DNA of 64,000 nt. Origin: Desmospora profundinema. GTDB taxonomy: Bacteria; Bacillota; Bacilli; Thermoactinomycetales; DSM-45169. How positions within the stretch are numbered: the stretch's first letter is position 1; every line of letters starts with the position of its first letter. Below, piece by piece: positions 30,637-44,844 of the stretch. The position numbers were made by a program, and so were the translations under genes. A model generated the notes under the pieces. That model saw nothing but the letters and a program-made list of their open reading frames with translations. It was not told the origin of the DNA and made no database searches. The stretch lies in contig NZ_JAVDQG010000007.1 in assembly GCF_031454155.1 (NCBI RefSeq), forward strand, positions 1-64,000. Direction: 5' to 3'.

Positions 30637-33225
30637 GTGACACACAGAGGATTTAGGAAAAGCGTCTTCATCGCGCTGTCTCTGTTTTTGTTGATGGGCA
30701 GTCTTTTTTTCACGCTTCCGGTGCAAACGGTTGCACTAGAGGAGGAAACCGTTGATGTAATCGTCCACTACTGGCGCTTCGGCGGGGATTACGACGGCTG
30801 GAACTTATGGGCGTGGGCGGAAGGGAAGGACGGTCAAGCCTTTTCCTTTACCGAAGAAGATGCATACGGTAAGGTAGCCCGGTTCCAGATATCCGGTTTA
30901 CGTGCCGGGGATCGAATCGGCTTACTCCCCCGCCGCAGTACTCCAGACAACGATTGGGCGGAGAAAGATTATATCGACCGCTATATCAGCAAGTGGGATG
31001 AAGCAAATGGACAGGTGGAGGTGTGGATCCTGCAAGGAGAGGAGACGGTTTACTACAGCGAGGATGAGGTGGATCGCTCCCCCCGAATCGTAGAAGCCAG
31101 CATGGATGATTGGGATACGCTCACCCTCCGCACCAACCAACCCATTGATTGGCGTGGCGTGGAAGATCGGATCACCCTGTCCGACGGGTTTGGTATCCAA
31201 TCCATCGAATCACCGAATCCCGATCAAGAAAAAACCAACCGAATCATCATCCATACGGATCGGCAGATGGACATCTCCCAGCCTCCACGCCTCACCCTGG
31301 AAGGATACGGGGAGAAAACGGTAACGGCGGGCAAGGTGGTTCGAACGGATGCTTTTGATGAGCGATATGCGTACAACGGGAAGCTGGGTCCGCTTTTCAG
31401 CAAAAAAAAGACCGATTTCCGTTTGTGGGCACCCACCGCCCGAAAAGCCCAGCTGGTGGTCTACGATTATTGGGATGACGAGAACGGAAAAGCAATCGAC
31501 ATGAAACCAGGAAAAAGGGGGACATGGCACGCCTCCCTACCCGGAAACCGGCACGGCCTCATCTACACATACCGCGTCCAAATCGGGGACGACTGGAATG
31601 AAGCAGTCGACCCGTATGCCAAAGGGGTCACCGTCAACGGCGACAAAGGGGTCGTCCTGGATATGAAACGGACCAACCCGAAGCGGTGGAAACCGAAGAA
31701 AAAGCCGAAATTCGCCGAGCCGACAGATGCCATCATTTATGAGCTGCATGTGCGGGACCTCTCGATCCACCCCGAAAGCGGAATTAAACGGAAAGGAACG
31801 TTCCTGGGAGTGACGGAAAAAGGAACACGCGGTCCCGGGGGAGTGAAAACCGGGCTGGATCACATCAAAGATCTGGGTGTCACCCATGTGCAATTCCTGC
31901 CGATCTACGATTACGCTACGGTAGATGAGACCCGTTTGGATGAACCGCAGTACAACTGGGGGTACGACCCCAAAAACTACAACGCCCCTGAAGGCTCCTA
32001 TGCCACTAATCCCTATAATCCCGTCACCCGAATCCGGGAGTTGAAGCAAATGGTGCAAACGCTTCACAATGAGGATCTTCGGGTGGTGATGGACGTCGTT
32101 TACAACCACGTGTATGACGCGGAAGCCTCCCATTTTCATCAGCTGGTACCGGGTTACTACTTCCGATACAACGAAGATGGAACCCTTGCCAACGGGTCCG
32201 GTGTCGGAAATGACACCGCTTCGGAGCGGGCGATGATGCGAAAGTTCATCGTAGAGTCGGTCTCATTCTGGGCGAAAGAGTATAACTTGGACGGTTTCCG
32301 CTTTGACCTGATGGGGATCCATGATGTAGACACGATGAATGAAGTGCGCAAGGCCCTCGATCAAATCGACCCCTCCATCGTCATCATCGGCGAGGGATGG
32401 GATCTGAACACCCCTTTATCCCCTGAGCGGAAAGCCAACCAAAAAAACGCGAAAAAGATGGAACGGATCGCCCATTTTAACGACCATATCCGAGATGGAT
32501 TAAAGGGAAGTGTCTTCGATGAAGCCGATTCCGGCTTTGTCAACGGGAAGCCCGGTATGGAACAGGAAATTCAGCGCGGGATCACCGGCGGCATCGATTA
32601 CAGCGAAGAGCTGTCCACCTTTGCCGAGTCTCCCAACCAGACAGTCACTTATGTGGAAGCCCACGACAATCACACCTTGTGGGACAAACTGGAGCTGACC
32701 CAGCCCGATGCTTCCAAGGAAGAACGGATACAGATGCATAAACTGGCCACATCCGTGGTCCTCACCTCCCAAGGTATCTCCTTCCTCCACGCCGGACAGG
32801 AGTTTATGCGCACCAAGTACGGGGATGAAAACAGCTACAAATCCCCCGACGAAATCAACCGCCTCGACTGGGAGCGGCGAGCCGCTTTTGATAATGAGGT
32901 GCGATACGCCAAAGGGCTCATTCAGCTGCGTCAAGCCAAACCCCAGTTCCGTCTGTCCGATCCCGATGAGATCCGAAAGCGACTCACCTTCCTGAACGCT
33001 CCGGAGAATACTGTCGCTTACAGTCTGGCGGGGCAGAAGCGGCAAAAAACCTTGGTCGTGGTTCATAACGCCAACGCCGATGCGGTAAAGGTCACGCTTC
33101 CTTCCAAGGGCTCTTGGAACGTGCTTGTCAATGGCTATAAGGCTGGCACCAAACCCTTGGATGTGGTAAAGGGGAACACAGTCACCGTCGATCCCCGCAG
33201 CACATGGGTGCTGGAAGCAAAATAA
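30637..33225 (+). CDS. pulA: Secreted type I pullulanase
   Basis: An 862-residue protein with a signal peptide (residues 1 to about 32). A CBM41-like starch-binding domain (VDVIVHYWRFGGDYDGWNLW) follows, then an Ig-like stretch, a CBM48 domain (DFRLWAPTARKAQLVVYD) and the GH13 catalytic barrel. The pullulanase signature YNWGYDPKNYNAPEGSY and the four GH13 regions are present: DVVYNH, GFRFDLMGIHD (nucleophile D557), IIGEGWDL (acid E586) and YVEAHDNHTLWDKL (D677). It cleaves alpha-1,6 links in pullulan and starch. Unlike its neighbours it is on the plus strand, with its own terminator. Confidence 0.95.
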   Translation: MTHRGFRKSVFIALSLFLLMGSLFFTLPVQTVALEEETVDVIVHYWRFGGDYDGWNLWAWAEGKDGQAFSFTEEDAYGKVARFQISGLRAGDRIGLLPRRSTPDNDWAEKDYIDRYISKWDEANGQVEVWILQGEETVYYSEDEVDRSPRIVEASMDDWDTLTLRTNQPIDWRGVEDRITLSDGFGIQSIESPNPDQEKTNRIIIHTDRQMDISQPPRLTLEGYGEKTVTAGKVVRTDAFDERYAYNGKLGPLFSKKKTDFRLWAPTARKAQLVVYDYWDDENGKAIDMKPGKRGTWHASLPGNRHGLIYTYRVQIGDDWNEAVDPYAKGVTVNGDKGVVLDMKRTNPKRWKPKKKPKFAEPTDAIIYELHVRDLSIHPESGIKRKGTFLGVTEKGTRGPGGVKTGLDHIKDLGVTHVQFLPIYDYATVDETRLDEPQYNWGYDPKNYNAPEGSYATNPYNPVTRIRELKQMVQTLHNEDLRVVMDVVYNHVYDAEASHFHQLVPGYYFRYNEDGTLANGSGVGNDTASERAMMRKFIVESVSFWAKEYNLDGFRFDLMGIHDVDTMNEVRKALDQIDPSIVIIGEGWDLNTPLSPERKANQKNAKKMERIAHFNDHIRDGLKGSVFDEADSGFVNGKPGMEQEIQRGITGGIDYSEELSTFAESPNQTVTYVEAHDNHTLWDKLELTQPDASKEERIQMHKLATSVVLTSQGISFLHAGQEFMRTKYGDENSYKSPDEINRLDWERRAAFDNEVRYAKGLIQLRQAKPQFRLSDPDEIRKRLTFLNAPENTVAYSLAGQKRQKTLVVVHNANADAVKVTLPSKGSWNVLVNGYKAGTKPLDVVKGNTVTVDPRSTWVLEAK

Positions 33226-33263
33226 CGGAGAGCATGGTTACGAGTGGAATGAAACCGATTGAC

Positions 33264-33287
33264 AGGCCCATTTTGGGGCCTTTTTTT
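33264..33287 (+). terminator. Terminator after pullulanase gene
   Basis: AGGCCC and GGGGCCT pair around a short loop, followed by a run of seven T. Confidence 0.85.
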
Positions 33288-33398
33288 GATTGGAGCAGGT
33301 TTTCTGTCTACATATGTGATAAAGGAATATCATAGCCGCAACAAATCGCAAAAAGGGACTGTTTGGTTTCTTAGCGCAATGGCGAGGAGGGATGAAAG

Positions 33399-33764
33399 TT
33401 GAACATGGTTAAACGTTTTGTTTTGGTCTGCATCCCATTTTTTCTTACCACAATCCTCACCGCTTGTAGTGACTCGAATAAGGAGATCTATGAAATCGTG
33501 ACTCTCAATGGAGAAGAATATATTTTCAAAAGCTATCATGAGGAGAAGTATCGCAGAGAAGGCTTCGTGTATGAGATTACTTCAACTGTGAAACCCGATC
33601 AATTACCTGTTCAAGATGGTCAATCCAATTATTTTCCTTAAGGAACGAAAATATATACAATCGCCGGGGAACAGGATTTGCTGTTAGCGAAGAATTCGGA
33701 AGAAGCGATCGTCATACAAAAAAGAAGTGCGCTAAAATAGCTCCGACTGGATTCATCTTTTAGC
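33399..33764 (+). pseudogene. Lipoprotein gene interrupted by an in-frame TAA
   Basis: The frame starts at TTG after GGAGG and encodes a signal peptide with lipobox (LTTILTACSDS). It runs as a small lipoprotein to SNYFP, where TAA occurs at 33639-33641. Beyond the stop the same frame stays open to a TAG at 33762-33764 and reads like protein: GTKIYTIAGEQDLLL and AKNSEEAIVIQ. A single change from GAA to TAA would explain it (YFP-E-GTKIY). The family is not recognised. It could also be a real 80-residue lipoprotein with a chance extension. Confidence 0.55.
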
Positions 33765-34175
33765 ACCAAACTGCAACCGGTGCTCCACTGCCTCCGCCAC
33801 CTTCTCCAGTGACGGCACATGACCGGTCGCGATCGGTTTCCCATCCACAAAAACGGCCAATCGATGCCATCCCGTAAGCCAACCCGCCATCAAGGGGAGC
33901 GGAGAGCGCCCCGCCTGACGACCTGCTTGCCACAGGAGGGCCGTGTAGGAAAAAAGATTGCGCGGGTCGACCACGTCCAGCTGAACCTTCTCGCCAAAGC
34001 GCGACTCCAACCCTCGATACAGCCGCCCCATCTCCTCCATCCAGCGGCGGCGTTCAGCAAAAACCGGCCCTTCCCGTGACCAACGGGCGGCATCCCCTGC
34101 CACTCGACCACAACAGCCGCTGGAAGACATCTGCCCATCGATTTCCCGCACCAGCAACACACGGACCGCAGACAC
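33753..34175 (-). CDS. Unknown protein with SSSGCCGR motif
   Basis: A 140-residue protein that I cannot assign. A vicinal cysteine pair occurs early (MSSSGCCGRVAGD). It is followed by a helical stretch with many Arg and Glu, VQLDVVDPRNLFSYTALL, and a C-terminal HRLAVFVDGKPIATGHVPS, an order compatible with a thioredoxin-like fold. GTG at 34175 follows GGGAGGG. It converges on the broken lipoprotein gene and overlaps its tail. Confidence 0.6.
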   Translation of the reverse strand: MSAVRVLLVREIDGQMSSSGCCGRVAGDAARWSREGPVFAERRRWMEEMGRLYRGLESRFGEKVQLDVVDPRNLFSYTALLWQAGRQAGRSPLPLMAGWLTGWHRLAVFVDGKPIATGHVPSLEKVAEAVEHRLQFGAKR

Positions 34176-34278
34176 GAACCATCCCTCCCGATGCGATATT
34201 GGTTATGATTTTTCTATTCTTGCTTTCATTGTACGGGAATCCCGTGATGGTTCAACCTCGGAAGAATTATTAGGTCCG

Positions 34279-34307
34279 AAAAAAACCGTTCCCTGAGGGA
34301 AACGGTT
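34279..34307 (-). terminator. Terminator after LVIVD-repeat gene
   Basis: On the minus strand AACCGTT/CCC arms pair around TGA and are followed by a T-run. A repeat unit (34307-34450) lies between the gene's stop codon and this hairpin, as at 339-584 and 2576-2800. Confidence 0.75.
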
Positions 34308-34450
34308 TAGGGCCTGTCTGGTAATTCAATTTTTCGCAAGAACAAGAGAGGGTCGGTGTGGCTGGCGGAGAGCCTTTGCGCTTTTTGCAACGAAACGAAG
34401 ACAGCCATACCGACCCGGGATCTCACGCTACGGATTGTTCAGTCACACCC
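34307..34450. repeat. Modular repeat, short A-type unit without 60-base module
   Basis: The left end is TAGGGCCTGTCTGGTAATTC followed by TTTTTCGC. The interior joins GAGCCTTTG directly to CGCTTTTTGCAACGAAACG, so the 60-base module is absent at the same junction as in the unit at 13524-13688. The right end is CTACGGATTGTTCAGTCAC followed by ACCC. Confidence 0.7.
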
Positions 34451-34486
34451 TTGTAACTTGTCAGTACTTCACCGTTTATCAATCGA

Positions 34487-35887
34487 TCAATGAACATTTA
34501 TCTGCTGGGACTTCCGATTTAGTTCCAGCACTTTCAGCCCCGAACCCATATCCGATGCCAGGATCTCATTTTTATGTAGGAAAACCCCCCACACCATCGC
34601 CCGGTCGGGTACATAGGAGGCGACTTCGTATGGTTGTGTCGGGTCGGCGATGTTCACGATCCGGACGCCATCGGAATAATGGGACAGATACAGGAGATTC
34701 CCTTTCACCTTTGGATCATGTACCGTATAGGTCCCGGGCTCCCTCTCTCCTGCCTTGATCTGCCGTATGGAGTTTTCCGAACGATAATCCCCGATCAACC
34801 GGGGCTTTTTCTTGTCCTTGATGTCGTAGATGCGGACATATCCCCAGCCCCGCTCAAATTCGGGATCAGAAGGGTCGGGTTCAAATACTTCCCGCGTCTC
34901 GATCAAGAGCGTCCCTCCTTTGGCCAAGGCGGCAGAGTGAGCAGCCCCCTGTACATGACGCTCAAACTTGGTGTTTCCCAGTATTTTCGGTTTTTGCGGG
35001 TCGCGAATATCAACAATGATCGTCCCCAAATCCCAGTAGGAGACAAAGGCGTAATGCCCTTTATGATCGGTAATGATGCTGTGGGCAAAAGCAGTTCGTC
35101 TGGCCCCTTCGTCATCGGTGTAGGCGTATCCGTCATAGTCTTCCGCCTTCAACAGTTCACGGGGATTCCAGTTGTACAACTCCTCTGGCTCTGTTGGATT
35201 ACTTACATCCACAATGGAAAAGTCGTGATACTCTCCTTGGGTATAGTAATCGGCATAAATGTTGGCGGCAAGCAACAAGACCCGATTTCCCTGCACCGTC
35301 AAGTACAGTTCATGGGTGCCGGTCCGGATTTCTTCGGGCACCGTCCAGAAGGCGAGCTTCTTGGGCTTCTCGGGGTTGGTTACGTCATAGAGAAGCACGC
35401 CCCCATTTTGGGTTTGATCCTGGCGGTATTTTTGAACACTGACCACCGCCAGATCCCCTTTGAAATGCGTCGTATTTACCGATTTTACAATCACTTTTTC
35501 CTGCCACGTACCCGGAAGATCATTGGCGAAGGCCGCCACTTCCACCGGATTTGCCGGATTGCGGATATCAAAGACACGAACCCCTTCGTTGGATTGTTGT
35601 CCACGGTGGGTCCCTACATAGGCATATCCTTTGTGGGCATACACATCGGCAGAGGTGACGGGAACTCCTTTCAATTCTTCCGGTGAAGCGGCGGCGATTT
35701 CTTTCAACTCATAGTGGGGATGAGCACTCACCCTGGCTTTTCCTTTGTTCCATGCTTTGCCCGGTTTGACAACTTTCGTTTTGTCATTCTGGTGATCCGG
35801 ACCCAATCCGCATGCATAGGCAGTCATGGGTGTGAGGGCGATTAACATCATAACCGCCCACACACCTGTTTTCATCCAAAGGCGCAA
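34487..35887 (-). CDS. Secreted LVIVD-repeat protein
   Basis: A 466-residue exported protein with an N-terminal signal sequence (residues about 5-26). The body is made of beta-propeller-type units with an (V/I)(R/Y)(V/I)(F/Y)D(I/V) core followed by (N/S)P..P: GVRVFDIRNPANPVEVA, GGVLLYDVTNPEKPKKL, DFSIVDVSNPTEPEEL, TIIVDIRDPQKPKIL and GVRIVNIADPTQPYEVA. LVIVD proteins are of unknown function on the cell surface. The TTG start follows AGGAGGG at good spacing. A repeat unit and terminator lie downstream. Confidence 0.85.
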   Translation of the reverse strand: MRLWMKTGVWAVMMLIALTPMTAYACGLGPDHQNDKTKVVKPGKAWNKGKARVSAHPHYELKEIAAASPEELKGVPVTSADVYAHKGYAYVGTHRGQQSNEGVRVFDIRNPANPVEVAAFANDLPGTWQEKVIVKSVNTTHFKGDLAVVSVQKYRQDQTQNGGVLLYDVTNPEKPKKLAFWTVPEEIRTGTHELYLTVQGNRVLLLAANIYADYYTQGEYHDFSIVDVSNPTEPEELYNWNPRELLKAEDYDGYAYTDDEGARRTAFAHSIITDHKGHYAFVSYWDLGTIIVDIRDPQKPKILGNTKFERHVQGAAHSAALAKGGTLLIETREVFEPDPSDPEFERGWGYVRIYDIKDKKKPRLIGDYRSENSIRQIKAGEREPGTYTVHDPKVKGNLLYLSHYSDGVRIVNIADPTQPYEVASYVPDRAMVWGVFLHKNEILASDMGSGLKVLELNRKSQQINVH

Positions 35888-35917
35888 GGTTATCCCTCCT
35901 GTTTTTCGAATATATCC

Positions 35918-35923
35918 ATTATA
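35918..35923 (-). promoter_or_regulatory. TATAAT -10 element before LVIVD gene
   Basis: On the minus strand a perfect TATAAT occurs about 30 bases before the start codon; the -35 region is weak. Confidence 0.45.
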
Positions 35924-36044
35924 CTATTTTTTTCTAAACACGAAGGAAACTCTCACTAAATTTTTTATATGCTGATTTTCTTTTTACGACGAGATAACCT
36001 CTTTTGTACATTAAACCCTTCAGCAGTAGCCAACATTAATATAT

Positions 36045-36074
36045 AAAAAAAGACCCCCGTCAGGGAGTCTTTTT
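36045..36074 (-). terminator. Terminator after tuf
   Basis: AAAAAGACTCCC and GGGGGTCTTTTT pair around a short loop on the minus strand, with T-rich sequence after. It closes the str operon 11 bases beyond the tuf stop. Confidence 0.9.
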
Positions 36075-36084
36075 CCATTCTGGA

Positions 36085-37275
36085 TTACTCAGAGATGGTG
36101 GTCACAGCGCCGGCGCCGACCGTACGGCCGCCTTCACGGATCGCGAAGCGGGTGCCGTCTTCGATGGCGATCGGAGCAATCAGTTCCACATCCATCTCAA
36201 TGTTGTCACCAGGCATCACCATTTCGGTTCCTTCCGGCAGGTTGATCACACCAGTCACGTCCGTGGTACGGAAGTAGAACTGAGGACGGTAACCGTTGAA
36301 GAACGGGGTGTGACGACCACCTTCATCTTTGGACAAGATGTAAACCTGGGCTTTGAACTTGGTATGAGGTTTCACAGTACCGGGTTTAGCCAACACTTGA
36401 CCGCGTTGGATGTCTTCCCGGTTCACACCGCGCAGCAGGGCACCGATGTTGTCACCGGCTTCGGCTTCATCCATCAGCTTACGGAACATTTCCACCCCGG
36501 TCACAACCGTTTTGCGGATATCTTCTTGCATCCCGATGATTTCCACTTCATCGGTCACTTTGATGATCCCCCGCTCCACACGACCGGTGGCCACGGTACC
36601 GCGACCGGTAATAGTGAAGACGTCCTCGACCGGCATCAGGAAGGGTTTATCTTTATCCCGTTCCGGGTTCGGAACATAAGCGTCCACTTCCCGCATCAGT
36701 TCCAGGATTTTTTCAGCCCACTCGCTTTCCGGCTCTTCCAGAGCTTTCAGAGCGGAACCAGACACAACCGGGATGTCGTCACCAGGGAAGTCGTATTCAG
36801 ACAGCAGTTCACGCACTTCCATTTCAACCAGTTCCAAGAGCTCTTCGTCGTCAACCATGTCCACTTTGTTCAGGAAGACCACGATGTTCTCCACACCCAC
36901 CTGGCTGGAGAGCAGGATGTGTTCCCGGGTTTGCGGCATCGGACCGTCAGCGGCGGACACCACCAGGATCGCACCGTCCATTTGGGCGGCACCGGTGATC
37001 ATGTTTTTCACGTAGTCAGCGTGGCCTGGGCAGTCCACGTGGGCATAGTGGCGGTTTTCGGTTTCATATTCCACGTGGGCGGTGGAGATGGTGATCCCCC
37101 GCTCTTTTTCTTCCGGAGCTTTGTCGATTTGATCGTAAGCGGTGGCGGTAGCGCCGCCGGTTTTAGCCAAGATCGTGGTGATCGCAGCCGTCAGGGTCGT
37201 TTTCCCGTGGTCAACGTGGCCAATGGTGCCGACATTGACGTGAGGTTTTGTACGCTCAAACTTCTCTTTCGCCAT
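36085..37275 (-). CDS. tuf: Elongation factor Tu
   Basis: A 396-residue EF-Tu. G motifs are [19 protein letters not shown] and NKVD. It delivers aminoacyl-tRNA to the ribosomal A site. No second copy is seen in the window. It lies 114 bases after fusA and ends the str operon. Confidence 0.99.
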   Translation of the reverse strand: MAKEKFERTKPHVNVGTIGHVDHGKTTLTAAITTILAKTGGATATAYDQIDKAPEEKERGITISTAHVEYETENRHYAHVDCPGHADYVKNMITGAAQMDGAILVVSAADGPMPQTREHILLSSQVGVENIVVFLNKVDMVDDEELLELVEMEVRELLSEYDFPGDDIPVVSGSALKALEEPESEWAEKILELMREVDAYVPNPERDKDKPFLMPVEDVFTITGRGTVATGRVERGIIKVTDEVEIIGMQEDIRKTVVTGVEMFRKLMDEAEAGDNIGALLRGVNREDIQRGQVLAKPGTVKPHTKFKAQVYILSKDEGGRHTPFFNGYRPQFYFRTTDVTGVINLPEGTEMVMPGDNIEMDVELIAPIAIEDGTRFAIREGGRTVGAGAVTTISE

Positions 37276-37389
37276 GACTCGAAATCCTCCTTTTGATACC
37301 TTCGATAAATGGTTTAATGTATGAGGGAGAAAGCGGGAAGCGGTTCACCCGCTTCCAACTCTCTGTACCCGTTGGACTTGCATCCAAGA

Positions 37390-39465
<2,076 letters not shown>

Positions 39466-39510
39466 CAGGGTTGTCTCCTTTCATGATTGACAAAAGATGA
39501 GGAAAGCACC

Positions 39511-40008
<498 letters not shown>

Positions 40009-40018
40009 CTATCCATGA

Positions 40019-40432
40019 TTATTTCTTCGGTCGTTTGGTTCCGTATTTGGAACGCCCCTGCATCCGGTTTTGTACCCCGGCGGTATCCAATGCACCGCGT
40101 ACGATGTGGTAACGGACACCCGGAAGGTCCTTCACCCGGCCCCCGCGAACGAGAACAACGGAGTGCTCCTGGAGGTTGTGACCGATCCCCGGGATGTAGG
40201 CCGTCACCTCGATGTTGTTGCTCAAGCGGACACGAGCGTATTTACGCAGGGCGGAGTTCGGCTTTTTCGGAGTCATCGTACCCACACGGGTGCAGACACC
40301 CCGTTTTTGCGGAGAACTTTGGTTCGTCGTTTCCTTGCGGAAGCTGTTGTATCCATGTTGCAGAGCCGGAGCGGTGGATTTTTCCACTTTGCGCTTCCGT
40401 CCTTTGCGGATCAATTGGTTGATTGTTGGCAT
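40019..40432 (-). CDS. rpsL: 30S ribosomal protein S12
   Basis: A 137-residue S12, part of the decoding centre. The streptomycin-related lysines are wild type: K56 in [12 protein letters not shown] and K101 in [13 protein letters not shown]. It is the first gene of the rpsL-rpsG-fusA-tuf operon. Confidence 0.99.
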   Translation of the reverse strand: MPTINQLIRKGRKRKVEKSTAPALQHGYNSFRKETTNQSSPQKRGVCTRVGTMTPKKPNSALRKYARVRLSNNIEVTAYIPGIGHNLQEHSVVLVRGGRVKDLPGVRYHIVRGALDTAGVQNRMQGRSKYGTKRPKK

Positions 40433-40520
40433 GTTTACGTCACCTCCTCACTTGATATTTTAAGTCCACAGAGCCAGGCGGTTCATTTTGAGGTACAAAA
40501 TTGGAACCCACACCCAAACC

Positions 40521-40550
40521 AAACCGCGTGCGTCTCGAGACACGCGGTTT
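40521..40550. other. Near-palindromic hairpin before rpsL
   Basis: AAACCGCGTG and CACGCGGTTT-type arms enclose GTCTCGAGAC. There is no T-run on either side, so it is not an obvious terminator. It lies between the L7Ae-like gene and rpsL. Confidence 0.5.
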
Positions 40551-40576
40551 GAAGGGTATCGGTTGTTCCAATTTGC

Positions 40577-40825
40577 TTACTCAAGGATGGTGGCCGTCGC
40601 GGCGCCCACTTCAATACCGCAGGCTTCGCCCAACTCCCTCATGGAGTCGACGTACACGACAGGCACTCCGTGTTGGCGACAGAGTTGGATCAGGGAGCGC
40701 GTCACGTGTTCATCAGCATCTTGTGCCACCAGCACTTGCTGCGCTTTCCCCTGCTCAATCGCTTTCTTGGTCTGCTTGGCTCCAATCAACAGAGAACTTG
40801 CCGTTTTCACTTTATCATAAGACAA
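40577..40825 (-). CDS. rplGB: L7Ae-family RNA-binding protein YbxF
   Basis: An 82-residue protein of the L7Ae/L30e family, which binds kink-turn RNA. It reads LSYDKVKTASSLLIGAKQTK at the start and ends with LGEACGIEVGAATATILE. The TTG at 40825 follows GGAGGGCGAAC and gives the same length as B. subtilis YbxF. It lies between rpoC and rpsL, its usual place. Confidence 0.92.
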   Translation of the reverse strand: MSYDKVKTASSLLIGAKQTKKAIEQGKAQQVLVAQDADEHVTRSLIQLCRQHGVPVVYVDSMRELGEACGIEVGAATATILE

Positions 40826-40913
40826 GAATGTTCGCCCTCCAAAGTGAAAAATACCAAGCACACGACGATATATTACCACCTGGGTCATCCGTTGTCAACC
40901 AATCGCTTCCTGG

Positions 40914-41093
40914 TTGTAGTCCCTTTAGGGGCAACCAATGGATCTGTTTCTAATTGTAGTCCCTATGGGGCAACCAATAGATGGCTACGGAAGGACGCGG
41001 TCAGCTTGGTTTTCCGTCTTACATTCCCATGCGTAGCAAGTTACGCCGCAGGATTTCCAAGCCTCCCTCTCTTATGATAGTCCCGTAGGGGCA
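40914..41093. repeat. Hairpin repeat units upstream of L7Ae-like gene
   Basis: TTGTAGTCCCTTTAGGGG and TTGTAGTCCCTATGGGG units, each followed by CAACCA, lie at 40914-40937 and 40954-40976; a weaker copy is near 41077-41093. In the first unit GGTTG/CAACC and CCC/GGG can form a stem. They match the pair at 5404-5464. Between them, 40998-41064 has GCTTGGTTTTCCGT and GGATTTCCAAGCC ends that look like a decayed A-type modular repeat. Confidence 0.55.
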
Positions 41094-41127
41094 CGCCCCG
41101 GCATATACCGGGGATCGGCCTTCTTGG

Positions 41128-44751
<3,624 letters not shown>

Positions 44752-44844
44752 AGGGCATTCCTCCCTCAGGGCCGGGCCGTAAATGGTTAGTCACGGCCGC
44801 CCTTTGATGGCAGTCGCCTCGCGGTGCGAGGCCCGACGTGCGAA

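Noticed and set aside
36310-37296. Long plus-strand ORF antisense to tuf
   Set aside because: It is the mirror of highly biased tuf codons; its translation is rich in His, Phe and Val without domains. The same holds for the long antisense frames over fusA and rpoC.
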